Source: Xanthobacter sp. NM-59
Lineage (GTDB): Bacteria; Pseudomonadota; Alphaproteobacteria; Rhizobiales; Xanthobacteraceae
Reading direction: 5' to 3'
Assembly: GCF_021401125.1 (NCBI RefSeq)
Contig: NZ_JACBFQ010000015.1
Span: 1-64,000, forward strand
Length of the DNA: 64,000 bases
In this document: piece by piece, positions 55,117 to 63,141 of the stretch
Layout of the letters: the number at the start of each line of letters is the position of its first letter
Numbering within the stretch: position 1 is the stretch's first letter
Notes under the pieces: model-generated
Databases searched by the model: none
The model's input: the letters and a program-made list of their open reading frames with translations, nothing else
Told to the model about the DNA's origin: nothing
Program-made: the position numbers and the translations under genes

Positions 55117-56478
55117 ATGCCAACGGTTGCGAACCGTCTTTTCGAGGAGATCAAGCCGGGCGACAGTGCCGCGACCGGGCGCACCGTGCGCGGCTCGGAC
55201 CTGAGGGCCTGGGCCAGCGCCTTCGGCGATGCGGGCGTCGTTGCCGGCATCGGCGAGGGGCAGGCGGTGGCAGGGATTTCGGCGTCGCTGTTCGCGGCGC
55301 TGGTGGGCTCGGCTTTGCCGGGGCCGGGCGGTGTCATCCGCAACAGCGCCGTGACGGTGTGCGGGGCCCTGCCGGTGGATGCTCCCCTGACCGTGAGCCT
55401 CGAGGTGAAGGAGACCCACGCAGCCGACAAGACGCTCCTGCTCGAAGGCCGCCTCGCCGGGCCGCATGGCGGACTGATCGCCACAGCGACCATCACGGTC
55501 GCCGCACCCACCCACGCGGTGAAGGTGGAGGTGCCGGAACATCGGCTGGAAGGGTTGCTGGAACGCTGCCGGGGCCTGAATCCCATGCCGACGGGCGTGG
55601 TTCATCCCTTGAGCCTGGATGCCATCGCCGGGGCGCTGGACGCGGCGGCGGCGGGCCTCATCCTGCCCGTTCTGTTTGGGCCGGAAGCGGATATCCGCCG
55701 CATCGCACAGGCGGGCAAGCTCGACCTTTCGGGCGCCCGTATCGTCTCGACCTCGGGAGAGGAAGAGTCGGCGGCCAAGGCGGCCGCCGCGGCCGGGGCC
55801 GGGGAGGTGGCGGCGCTGATGAAGGGCAGCCTCCACACGGATGTTCTGCTCCACGCGGTGGTGCAGAAGGAGGCGGGCCTGCGCACCGGGCGCCTGCTGA
55901 GCCATTGCGCCCTCATGGCCGTGCCCACCTATGCGCGGCGCGTGGTGGTGACAGACGTCGCCCTCAATATCGCGCCCAACACCGACCAGAAGCGGGACAT
56001 CTGCCAGAACGCCATAGGTTTCGCCCGTGCGCTCGGGGTGGAGAAGCCGAAGGTTGCCGTGCTGGCGGCGGTGGAAATGGTGCGCACGCGCATGGCCGCC
56101 ACCCTGGACGGCGCCATCCTGGCGAAGATGGCGGATCGCGGCCAGATCGTCGGCGGCATCGTCGACGGGCCGCTCGATCTCGACGCGGCGGTGGATCCGG
56201 AGGCGGCGCGGGTGAAGCACATCGTTTCGCCGGTGGCGGGTGCCGCGGACGTGCTGCTGGTGCCGAACATCGAGGCCGGCAACATGGTCTACAAGAATCT
56301 CGCCTTCATGTCCGATGCGCAGACCGCCGGTCTGGTGGTGGGCGCGCGGGTGCCGGTGATGCTGACCAGCCGCGCCGACAGCGCTGCCGCCCGTCGCTTC
56401 TCCGCCGCCGCCGCCGTGCTCTACGCGGATGCGCTGAGGCGCGAGCCGGAAGCCATCTTGCCCGTGACCGCCGACTGA
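55117..56478 (+). CDS. Bifunctional MaoC-like hydratase / phosphate acetyltransferase
   Basis: The 453-aa product fuses two domains. Residues 1-150 are a MaoC-like hot-dog domain (LFEEIKPGDSAATGRTVRGS, GISASLFAALVGSALPGPGG, LLEGRLAGPHGGLIATATIT). Residues 155-453 are a phosphotransacetylase or phosphate butyryltransferase (LLHAVVQKEAGLRTGRLLSH, PNTDQKRDICQNAIGFARAL, VPNIEAGNMVYKNLAFMSDA). The second domain interconverts acyl-CoA and acyl-phosphate; the first may hydrate enoyl-CoA. GGAGG lies upstream of the ATG. Acetate kinase follows 138 bp later, so together they would make ATP from acyl-CoA. Whether the acyl group is acetyl or longer is open. Confidence 0.92.
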   Translation: MPTVANRLFEEIKPGDSAATGRTVRGSDLRAWASAFGDAGVVAGIGEGQAVAGISASLFAALVGSALPGPGGVIRNSAVTVCGALPVDAPLTVSLEVKETHAADKTLLLEGRLAGPHGGLIATATITVAAPTHAVKVEVPEHRLEGLLERCRGLNPMPTGVVHPLSLDAIAGALDAAAAGLILPVLFGPEADIRRIAQAGKLDLSGARIVSTSGEEESAAKAAAAAGAGEVAALMKGSLHTDVLLHAVVQKEAGLRTGRLLSHCALMAVPTYARRVVVTDVALNIAPNTDQKRDICQNAIGFARALGVEKPKVAVLAAVEMVRTRMAATLDGAILAKMADRGQIVGGIVDGPLDLDAAVDPEAARVKHIVSPVAGAADVLLVPNIEAGNMVYKNLAFMSDAQTAGLVVGARVPVMLTSRADSAAARRFSAAAAVLYADALRREPEAILPVTAD

Positions 56479-56616
56479 CGCCCCACGGGCCGGACGAGGT
56501 TCTGGCCTTCCCCCTGTCTTTCCGTCCCCTGTCTTGTCGTCCCCAGTCTATTCGTCCGCCGCGTCAGCGAGGCGCCCCGTCGACCGTCTCTTCCGGGAGC
56601 CAAGGAGCAAAGACCC

Positions 56617-57792
56617 ATGACCGATGCCGTTCTGGTGGTGAACTCCGGATCCACGAGCCTCAAATTCGCTGCCTATACGACGGACAAGGACGCGCGGCTG
56701 CTGTGCCGGGGCGTGGTGGACAGCATGTCCACCGACCCCCATTTCATCGCCAAGGAGCCCGGCGGCAAGCCCATCGATGCCCATGAATGGGGCGAGGGGC
56801 AGGTGCTGCACCACAAGGCGGCGCTCAATTTCATCATCAGCTGGCTGGAGAAGCACGAGGCCAACATCAAGGTGACCTGCGCCGGCCACCGGGTGGTGCT
56901 GGGCGGCACGCGCTTTGACGGCCCGGCCCGCATCACGCCCGACGTGCTGGACTATCTCGACAGTCTCGCGGTGATGGAGCCTTCGCATCAGGCCTTCAAC
57001 GTGCGCGGCGCGCGGGCCATCGCGGAGGATTTTCCCGGCCTGCCGCAGGTGGCGGTGTTCGACACCTCCTTCCACCGGACCATGCCCGAGGTGGCGCAGA
57101 TCTATCCGCTGTCGAAGGCCCTGCGCGACACCGGCGTGCGCCACTGGGGCTATCACGGCATTTCCTACGATTATATCAGCCGCCAGGTGCCGAAGGTCGC
57201 GCCCGGGGCGCGGCGGGTGGTGGTGGCGCATCTGGGGGGCGGCGCCTCGGTGTGCGCCATGCTCGACGGCAAGAGCATCGAGACGTCCATGGCCTTCGCC
57301 GGCCTCACCGGCCTGCCCATGGCCACCCGCTCCGGCGACGTGCCGGCGGACGTGATCTTCTATCTGCTGCGGACCAAGGCCGGAACCGATGCCAGCCTTG
57401 AAAAGGAACTCTACGGCGATTCCGGCCTGCTTGGCCTTTCTGGCATCAGCAGCGACATGCGGGTGCTTCAGGAAAGCACGGAGCCGCAGGCGCAGCTCAG
57501 CGTGGATTACTTCGTCTACAGCCTCGTCAAGTTCATCGGCTCCTACACCGCGCTTCTGGGCGGGCTCGATGCCCTGGTGTTCACCGCGGGCATTGGCGAG
57601 AACTCCGCCCCCGTGCGCGCCAAGACCCTGGAGCGGCTGGAATGGCTGGGCCTGAAGCTGGACCCCGCCGCCAATGCCGGCAACGGGCCGCGCATCACCA
57701 CCGCCGACAGCAAGGTGGCGGCCTTCGTCATCCCCACCAATGAGGAACTGATGATCGCCCGGCACACGCTGGATCTGGTGGCCGGCGCCTGA
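56617..57792 (+). CDS. ackA: Acetate kinase
   Basis: AckA transfers phosphate between acetyl-phosphate and ADP. The 391-aa product has the N-terminal phosphate-binding VLVVNSGSTSLKFAAYTTD, then AGHRVVLGGTRF, VFDTSFHRTMPEVAQIYPLS and RHWGYHGISYDYISRQ. The ATP site includes VVVAHLGGGASVCAMLDGKS and the C-terminal VFTAGIGENSAPVRAKTLER. AAGGAG lies upstream of the ATG. With the phosphotransacetylase fusion it forms an acyl-phosphate route to ATP. Confidence 0.96.
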   Translation: MTDAVLVVNSGSTSLKFAAYTTDKDARLLCRGVVDSMSTDPHFIAKEPGGKPIDAHEWGEGQVLHHKAALNFIISWLEKHEANIKVTCAGHRVVLGGTRFDGPARITPDVLDYLDSLAVMEPSHQAFNVRGARAIAEDFPGLPQVAVFDTSFHRTMPEVAQIYPLSKALRDTGVRHWGYHGISYDYISRQVPKVAPGARRVVVAHLGGGASVCAMLDGKSIETSMAFAGLTGLPMATRSGDVPADVIFYLLRTKAGTDASLEKELYGDSGLLGLSGISSDMRVLQESTEPQAQLSVDYFVYSLVKFIGSYTALLGGLDALVFTAGIGENSAPVRAKTLERLEWLGLKLDPAANAGNGPRITTADSKVAAFVIPTNEELMIARHTLDLVAGA

Positions 57793-57928
57793 ACACGGCC
57801 GGCGTCGCTTGCATCGAAACACATTGCCTGGGCGCCCACTACACGCTTACCTTGCGTGATGTGACGTCCCCTCGCTCTGACCCGCTGGCTTTATGCCGCG
57901 CTCGTCTTGCTGAAAGGAGTAGTCCGCC

Positions 57929-60520
57929 GTGTCCTCCAGTCCTTCCCCGAAGCAACAGGATGCGTCCGCGGCGCCGGCCGGCGCCGATCTCGAAAAGATG
58001 CCGCTGGACCAGGTGTTCCGCGCGCTGGGCGTGAAGACGGACCAGGGCCTTTCCACCGCGGAGGCGCAGAAGCGCCTCGAAACCTACGGCCCCAACGCCA
58101 TCATCGCCAAGGAACGCAGCCTGCTGTCCCGGCTGCTGGGCTATTTCGCCGGCCCCATCGCCTACATGATCGAGGCGGCGGCGGTGGTCTCCGCCATTCT
58201 GGGCCACTGGCAGGACTTCACGGTCATTGCCGCCTTGCTGGTCTTCAACGCGGCGCTCGATTTCTGGCAGGACAGCAAGGCGTCCAACGCCTTGGCGGCC
58301 CTGAAGAAGGGTCTCGCGCCCGAGGCCACCGCGCTGCGCGACGGCCAATGGGCGAGCGTGGATGCCGCCAAGCTGGTGCCGGGCGACGTGGTGAAGGTGC
58401 GCCTTGGCGCGGTGGTGCCGGCGGACCTGCGCCTGTTCGGCCCGGGCTATGCGGCCATCGACCAGTCGGCGCTCACGGGCGAATCCCTGCCGGCGGCCAA
58501 GAAAGAGGGGGACGAGGCCTATTCGGGCAGCGTGGTGAAGCAGGGCGAGATGGCTGGCGTGGTCATCGGCACCGGCGGCAACACCTTCTTCGGACGCACC
58601 GCCAAGCTGGTGGCCGGGGCGGGCTCCGTCAGCCATGCTCAGAAGGCCATGTTCGACATCGGCAACTTCCTCATCGCGGTGGCGGTGGTGCTGGCCCTGG
58701 TGCTGGTCGCGGCCGAGGTGTGGCAGCGGGCCGTGGTGGCGCAGGACTGGAAGTGGGATGACGCCCTGGGCATCCTCCAGTTCGTGCTCATCCTGCTGGT
58801 GGCCTCCATTCCGGTGGCCATGCCGGCCGTGTTCTCCGTCACCATGGCCTTGGGCGCGCTGGCGCTCTCCAAGCAAAAGGCCATCGTCTCCCGCCTCGAA
58901 TCCATCGAGGAGATGGCGGGTGTGGACGTGCTCTGCTCGGACAAGACCGGCACGCTGACCAAGAACCAGCTCAAGCTGGGCGAGCCCATCCTCATCGCCG
59001 CCACCGATGGCCAGGACGTGATCCTGGCCGGCGCCCTGGCCTCGCGGGAGGAAGATCACGACGCCATCGACACCGCCGTCATCGAGGGCCTGAAAGACCC
59101 GGCGGTGGTCAAGACCTATACCCAGACCGCCTTCGTGCCCTTCGACCCGGTCACCAAGCGCACCCAGGCGACCGTGAAGGACGCCAAGGGCACGCTCATC
59201 AGCGTCGCCAAGGGCGCGCCCCAGGCTATTGTCGAGCTGGCGAAGCCGGCGGCGGACATCGCCACCAAGGTCAACGACACGGTGGCGGCGCTGGCGGCCA
59301 AGGGCAATCGCGCTTTGGCGGTGGCGCGTTCGGAGGACGACGGCAAGACCTGGACGCTGCTCGGCATCCTGCCCATGTTCGACCCGCCGCGCGACGACAG
59401 CCGCGCCACGCTGGACGCCGTGGGCGAGAAGGGCGTGCGGGTGAAGATGATCACCGGCGACGACACCGCCATCGCCATCGAGACCGCCCGCCAGCTCGGC
59501 ATGGGCACCAACATCCTCACCGCCTCGGACGTGTTCCCCAAGGACATGGACCCGGACCATGTGCCGGCCAACATCTCCGATGCCATCGAGCGGGCGGACG
59601 GCTTCGCCCGCGTGTTCCCCGAGCACAAATATGCCATCGTGAAGGCCCTTCAGGCGCGCGGCCACATCGTCGCCATGACCGGCGACGGAGTGAACGACGC
59701 CCCCGCCCTGAAGCAGGCGGACTGCGGCACCGCGGTCTCGGGCGCCACGGACGCGGCGCGCGGGGCGGCGGCCCTCATCCTCACGGCGCCGGGCCTTTCG
59801 GTCATCAACAGCGCCATCGACGAGGCGCGGCGCATTTTCGGCCGCATCACCACCTACACCATCTATCGCGTGGCGCTGACCATGGACATCATGTTCCTGG
59901 TGGTGCTCTCGACCATCCTGCTGGGCTTCCAGCCGCTCACCGCCATCATGATTGTCATCATCTCGCTGCTGGATGACATCCCGATCATGACCATCGCCTA
60001 CGACAACACGCCGGTGAGCCAGCAACCCATACGCTGGAAGATGCCGCGCATCCTCAGCGTGTCGGCGGCGCTGGGCTTCTTCTCGGTGGTGCAGTCGTTC
60101 GGGCTGCTGCTGGCGGGCATGTGGGCCATCAACTCCGTCGCCGGCCATGTCTATGGCCAGATGCTGGGGCTTGCCGACACCACCCACCTGCAGACGGTGA
60201 TGTTCCTTCAGCTCGTCACCGGCGGCCACCTGCTGCTGTTCGTCACGCGCTCGGAGAAGTGGTTCTTCCTGCCGCCGTTCCCGGCCTTGCCGCTGGTCTC
60301 GGCGCTGCTCTCCACCCAGGTGCTGGCGATGCTGATGTGCGCCTATGGCTGGTTCGTGCCCGCCATTTCCTGGGAGGCCATCGGCGTCGTGATCGCTTAC
60401 TGCTTCGTGTGGACCTTCCTCCTCAGCGCCCTGCGCATCGTGGTGGAGCGGCTGGTCAGCCACCGCACGTCCTCGCGCCTGCGGGCCATCCACATGTTCA
60501 CGCAGCGCCTGCGGGCCTGA
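57929..60520 (+). CDS. P-type plasma-membrane H+-ATPase (P3A)
   Basis: This 863-aa pump should export protons using ATP. A GTG start has AAAGGAG upstream. It has the actuator motif LTGESLPAAKK (residues 182-192), the phosphorylation loop CSDKTGTLT with Asp338, the nucleotide-domain stretch VPFDPVTKRTQATVKD, and the hinge MTGDGVNDAPALKQADCGTA. About ten membrane segments are visible. The overall form matches the P3A family of archaea, proteobacteria, plants and fungi, without the long plant-type C-terminal regulatory tail. A second gene of the same family lies 2.6 kb downstream. Proton specificity is inferred from family. Confidence 0.93.
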   Translation: MSSSPSPKQQDASAAPAGADLEKMPLDQVFRALGVKTDQGLSTAEAQKRLETYGPNAIIAKERSLLSRLLGYFAGPIAYMIEAAAVVSAILGHWQDFTVIAALLVFNAALDFWQDSKASNALAALKKGLAPEATALRDGQWASVDAAKLVPGDVVKVRLGAVVPADLRLFGPGYAAIDQSALTGESLPAAKKEGDEAYSGSVVKQGEMAGVVIGTGGNTFFGRTAKLVAGAGSVSHAQKAMFDIGNFLIAVAVVLALVLVAAEVWQRAVVAQDWKWDDALGILQFVLILLVASIPVAMPAVFSVTMALGALALSKQKAIVSRLESIEEMAGVDVLCSDKTGTLTKNQLKLGEPILIAATDGQDVILAGALASREEDHDAIDTAVIEGLKDPAVVKTYTQTAFVPFDPVTKRTQATVKDAKGTLISVAKGAPQAIVELAKPAADIATKVNDTVAALAAKGNRALAVARSEDDGKTWTLLGILPMFDPPRDDSRATLDAVGEKGVRVKMITGDDTAIAIETARQLGMGTNILTASDVFPKDMDPDHVPANISDAIERADGFARVFPEHKYAIVKALQARGHIVAMTGDGVNDAPALKQADCGTAVSGATDAARGAAALILTAPGLSVINSAIDEARRIFGRITTYTIYRVALTMDIMFLVVLSTILLGFQPLTAIMIVIISLLDDIPIMTIAYDNTPVSQQPIRWKMPRILSVSAALGFFSVVQSFGLLLAGMWAINSVAGHVYGQMLGLADTTHLQTVMFLQLVTGGHLLLFVTRSEKWFFLPPFPALPLVSALLSTQVLAMLMCAYGWFVPAISWEAIGVVIAYCFVWTFLLSALRIVVERLVSHRTSSRLRAIHMFTQRLRA

Positions 60521-60527
60521 CGCCCCC

Positions 60528-60557
60528 GCGGCCCCGGCGAAGATCCGCCGGGGCCGC
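60528..60557 (+). terminator. Strong GC hairpin after the H+-ATPase gene
   Basis: GCGGCCCCGGCG and its exact complement form a 12-bp stem with an AAGATC loop, seven bases past the stop codon. There is no T-tract. It probably separates the ATPase transcript from the PPK2 gene or protects its 3' end. Confidence 0.6.
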
Positions 60558-60715
60558 AATGCGTCTCATCTGGAAGCAATGCTGACCTGAATAGTTGGGG
60601 GAAGCCGTATTCCCGTGTGTTGGAGCGGCGCCCTAAAGTGCTTTTGGCCGGCTCGACCTTGTCCGATATGAGGGCCAGGGTGGAAGGCGGCGGTTTCACC
60701 GAGAAGGAGAGCAGG

Positions 60716-61567
60716 ATGGGCCTGCGCAAGAAGCTCATCGTCGAGCCCGGCACCCGGGTGCGGCTGAAGGATGTGGATGCCGCCTTCCATGGCGATTACG
60801 CATCCGCCGAGCACGCCAAGGAGGACCTGGCGAAGAATGTCGCGCGTCTCGCCGAGCTGCAGCAGAAGCTCTATGGCGAGAAGAAGCACGCCCTTCTCGT
60901 CGTGCTCCAGGGCATCGATGCCGCCGGCAAGGACGGCACCTGCTGGCATGTGATGGCCGCCATGAACCCGCAGGGCACCTATGTGACCGGCTTCAAGCAG
61001 CCCACCGAGGAAGAGCGCCTGCACGACTTCCTGTGGCGGGTGCATCCCCATGCGCCGGGCCTCGGCCAGGTGGCGGTGTTCAATCGCTCCCATTACGAGG
61101 ACGTGCTGGTGGTGCGCGTGCACGATCTGGTGCCCAAGGAGGTCTGGTCGAAGCGCTACGACCTGATCAACGATTTCGAGGCGATGCTCACCCAGTCCGG
61201 TGTCACCATCCTCAAGTTCTTCCTTTACATCACCCCCGAGGAGCAGCTGGCCCGCTTTGCCCAGCGTCTCGATGATCCGGCCCGCCAATGGAAGATCTCA
61301 GAGGCGGACTATAAGGAACGGGCGTTCTGGGACCAGTATATTGCCGCCTATGAGGACATGCTGGCGAAGTGCTCCACCGAGCACGCCCCGTGGTATGTCA
61401 TCCCCTCCAACCACAAGTGGTTCCGCAATCTCGCCGTCTCCAAGATCATCGAGGAGACACTGGACGAGATGAACCTGAAGCTGCCGGCGCCCACCGTGGA
61501 CCTGGAGCAGATCCGCCGCGACTACCATCACGCGGTGAAGGCAGAGAAATCGGGCAAGAGCGCCTGA
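60716..61567 (+). CDS. ppk2: Polyphosphate kinase 2 (PPK2) family protein
   Basis: PPK2 enzymes move phosphate between polyphosphate and nucleotides. I start at MGLRKKLIVEPGTR, with AAGGAGAG upstream (283 aa); the frame is open 33 codons earlier. The Walker A region is GIDAAGKDGT (66-75) and Walker B is VAVFNRSHYEDVLVVRV. The lid region includes LDDPARQWKISEADYKER, and the C-terminal part has WYVIPSNHKWFRNLAVSKII. It is a single-domain form. It is encoded between two H+-ATPase genes and downstream of acetate kinase, all on one strand, which suggests a shared phosphate or energy theme. The preferred nucleotide cannot be told. Confidence 0.94.
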   Translation: MGLRKKLIVEPGTRVRLKDVDAAFHGDYASAEHAKEDLAKNVARLAELQQKLYGEKKHALLVVLQGIDAAGKDGTCWHVMAAMNPQGTYVTGFKQPTEEERLHDFLWRVHPHAPGLGQVAVFNRSHYEDVLVVRVHDLVPKEVWSKRYDLINDFEAMLTQSGVTILKFFLYITPEEQLARFAQRLDDPARQWKISEADYKERAFWDQYIAAYEDMLAKCSTEHAPWYVIPSNHKWFRNLAVSKIIEETLDEMNLKLPAPTVDLEQIRRDYHHAVKAEKSGKSA

Positions 61568-61696
61568 CGGTGGCTTGGGCCCGGGCCGGCGCACCTGTGC
61601 CGGCGCCGGGCCGGGCATTTCCGCGCGGGGGCGAATCGTGAAAAGCTCCCCGCCCGTCCATGCCCGAGGGCGCGGACACGACACACGGCGGAACCC

Positions 61697-62947
61697 ATGG
61701 GTCTGACCTACCTGATTTTTCTGCTGGTCTATGTCGCCATGGGCTTCGGCAAGCTGCCGGGCTTCAAGGTGGACCGCACCGGCGCGGCCATTGTCGGCGC
61801 GCTGGCCATGATGGTGGCCGGCAGCATCAGCCCGAAGGCGGCCTGGGATTCGATCGACTACAGCTCGGTCGGCATGCTGTTCGGGCTCATGGTGGTTTCG
61901 GCCGCGTTCGTGGTGTCGGGCTTTTATGGCTGGACCGCCAACAAGGTGGCGATGCTGCCCGTCAGCGCGCCGGTTCTGCTGGCCGTGCTCATCGCCGTCG
62001 GCGGGCTGCTCTCGGCCGTGCTCACCAATGACGTGGTGGTGGTGGCGATGACCCCGCTTCTGGTCTCGGTGACGCTGGCGCGCGGGCTCAATCCCGTGCC
62101 GTTCCTGCTGGCCTTCTGCTTCGCGGCGAACACGGGCTCGGCGGGTACCCTCATCGGCAGCCCGCAGAACATGATCGCGGCCCAGCAGCTCGGCCTCTCC
62201 TTCAACGGCTTCCTGGCGGTGGCCGCGGTGCCGGCCCTTCTGTCCCTGCCTCTGGTGTGGCTCATCGTGGTGTGGCTCTATCGCGGCCGCTGGACCCTGG
62301 CGCAGCCGGAGAGCGAGCACCCGACCGTCGCGACCGTGGCGGTGCCGACACTGGACATGGCGGAAACGCTGAAGGCCGGCGCCATGACCTTCCTGGTGGT
62401 GCTGGCCTTCGTGGTCAGCGACTGGCCGCGGGATCTCATCGCGCTGGGGGCGGCCGGCGTGCTGCTCATCAATCGCAAGATCGCCTCCAGCGACATGCTC
62501 AAGCATGTGGATGGCAATCTTCTGCTGCTCATCATGGGCCTGTTCGTGGTCAATGCGGCCATGGCTGCCACAGGGCTGCCGCAGAACCTGCTCAACGACA
62601 TCCGCGGCGCCGGCCTCAACCTGAACGAGCCGCTGTCGCTGTTCCTGGTGAGCGGCGTGCTCAGCAATGTGGTGGGCAACAATCCGGCGGTGATGCTGCT
62701 GGTGCCGTTCCTGGATCCCGGCCAGTCCAAGTCGCTGGCGGACGCGCTCGGCGCGGCGCTGGCGCTGGGCACCGGCTTTTCCAGCAACCTCATCGTGTTC
62801 GGCAGTCTGGCAGGTATCATCGTGGTGGAGCAGGCGGCGGCCTGCGGCATCAAGATCTCCTTTGGAGAGTTCGCCCGCGCCGGCGTGCCGGTGGCGCTGG
62901 CCTGCATGCTGCTCGCGGTGGGGTGGATCGTGCTCATCTCCCACTGA
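61697..62947 (+). CDS. ArsB/NhaD/SLC13-superfamily permease
   Basis: The 416-aa product is an integral membrane transporter with about ten to eleven hydrophobic segments arranged in two halves. Superfamily motifs are visible: VLTNDVVVVAMTPLLVSV and FAANTGSAGTLIGSPQNMIA in the first half, VVGNNPAVMLLVPFLDP and LGTGFSSNLIVFGSLAGIIV in the second. These are typical of ion-transporter-superfamily anion or Na+/H+ carriers. The substrate could be a dicarboxylate, arsenite, sulfate or Na+/H+; sequence alone does not decide. It follows ppk2 by 129 bp. Confidence 0.85.
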   Translation: MGLTYLIFLLVYVAMGFGKLPGFKVDRTGAAIVGALAMMVAGSISPKAAWDSIDYSSVGMLFGLMVVSAAFVVSGFYGWTANKVAMLPVSAPVLLAVLIAVGGLLSAVLTNDVVVVAMTPLLVSVTLARGLNPVPFLLAFCFAANTGSAGTLIGSPQNMIAAQQLGLSFNGFLAVAAVPALLSLPLVWLIVVWLYRGRWTLAQPESEHPTVATVAVPTLDMAETLKAGAMTFLVVLAFVVSDWPRDLIALGAAGVLLINRKIASSDMLKHVDGNLLLLIMGLFVVNAAMAATGLPQNLLNDIRGAGLNLNEPLSLFLVSGVLSNVVGNNPAVMLLVPFLDPGQSKSLADALGAALALGTGFSSNLIVFGSLAGIIVVEQAAACGIKISFGEFARAGVPVALACMLLAVGWIVLISH

Positions 62948-62980
62948 CGCGGGTTTGCCGCCGGCCCGTGCGGCCGCGCC

Positions 62981-62998
62981 TGTGGCCTACGGGCCACA
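62981..62998 (+). terminator. Hairpin after the permease gene
   Basis: TGTGGCC and GGCCACA form a 7-bp stem with a TACG loop about 34 bases after the stop codon. A T-rich tail is absent, so termination is uncertain. Confidence 0.4.
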
Positions 62999-63141
62999 AT
63001 CCCTGTTTGCGGTGACGATACGGTGCACGATTTTCTTTCATTGCTCCTGCGCCTTTGCTGAAAGTCAAATAAACCATCACGAGGTGGCTCCATCATCCGG
63101 CGCAGGCTTCGCCGGAAGGCGGGCAAAATCGGGGGTGGGAT

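Noticed and set aside
57839-60559. A 906-codon open frame on the minus strand opposite the H+-ATPase gene.
   Set aside because: It is a shadow of the GC-rich ATPase gene: it is low-complexity (His, Arg, Gly, Glu), has no domain, and the opposite strand has a complete, motif-bearing protein.
61577-61620. GC-rich imperfect dyads after ppk2.
   Set aside because: Several overlapping GCCGGC and GGGCCGG words pair only with bulges and no T-tract follows; I could not define one structure.
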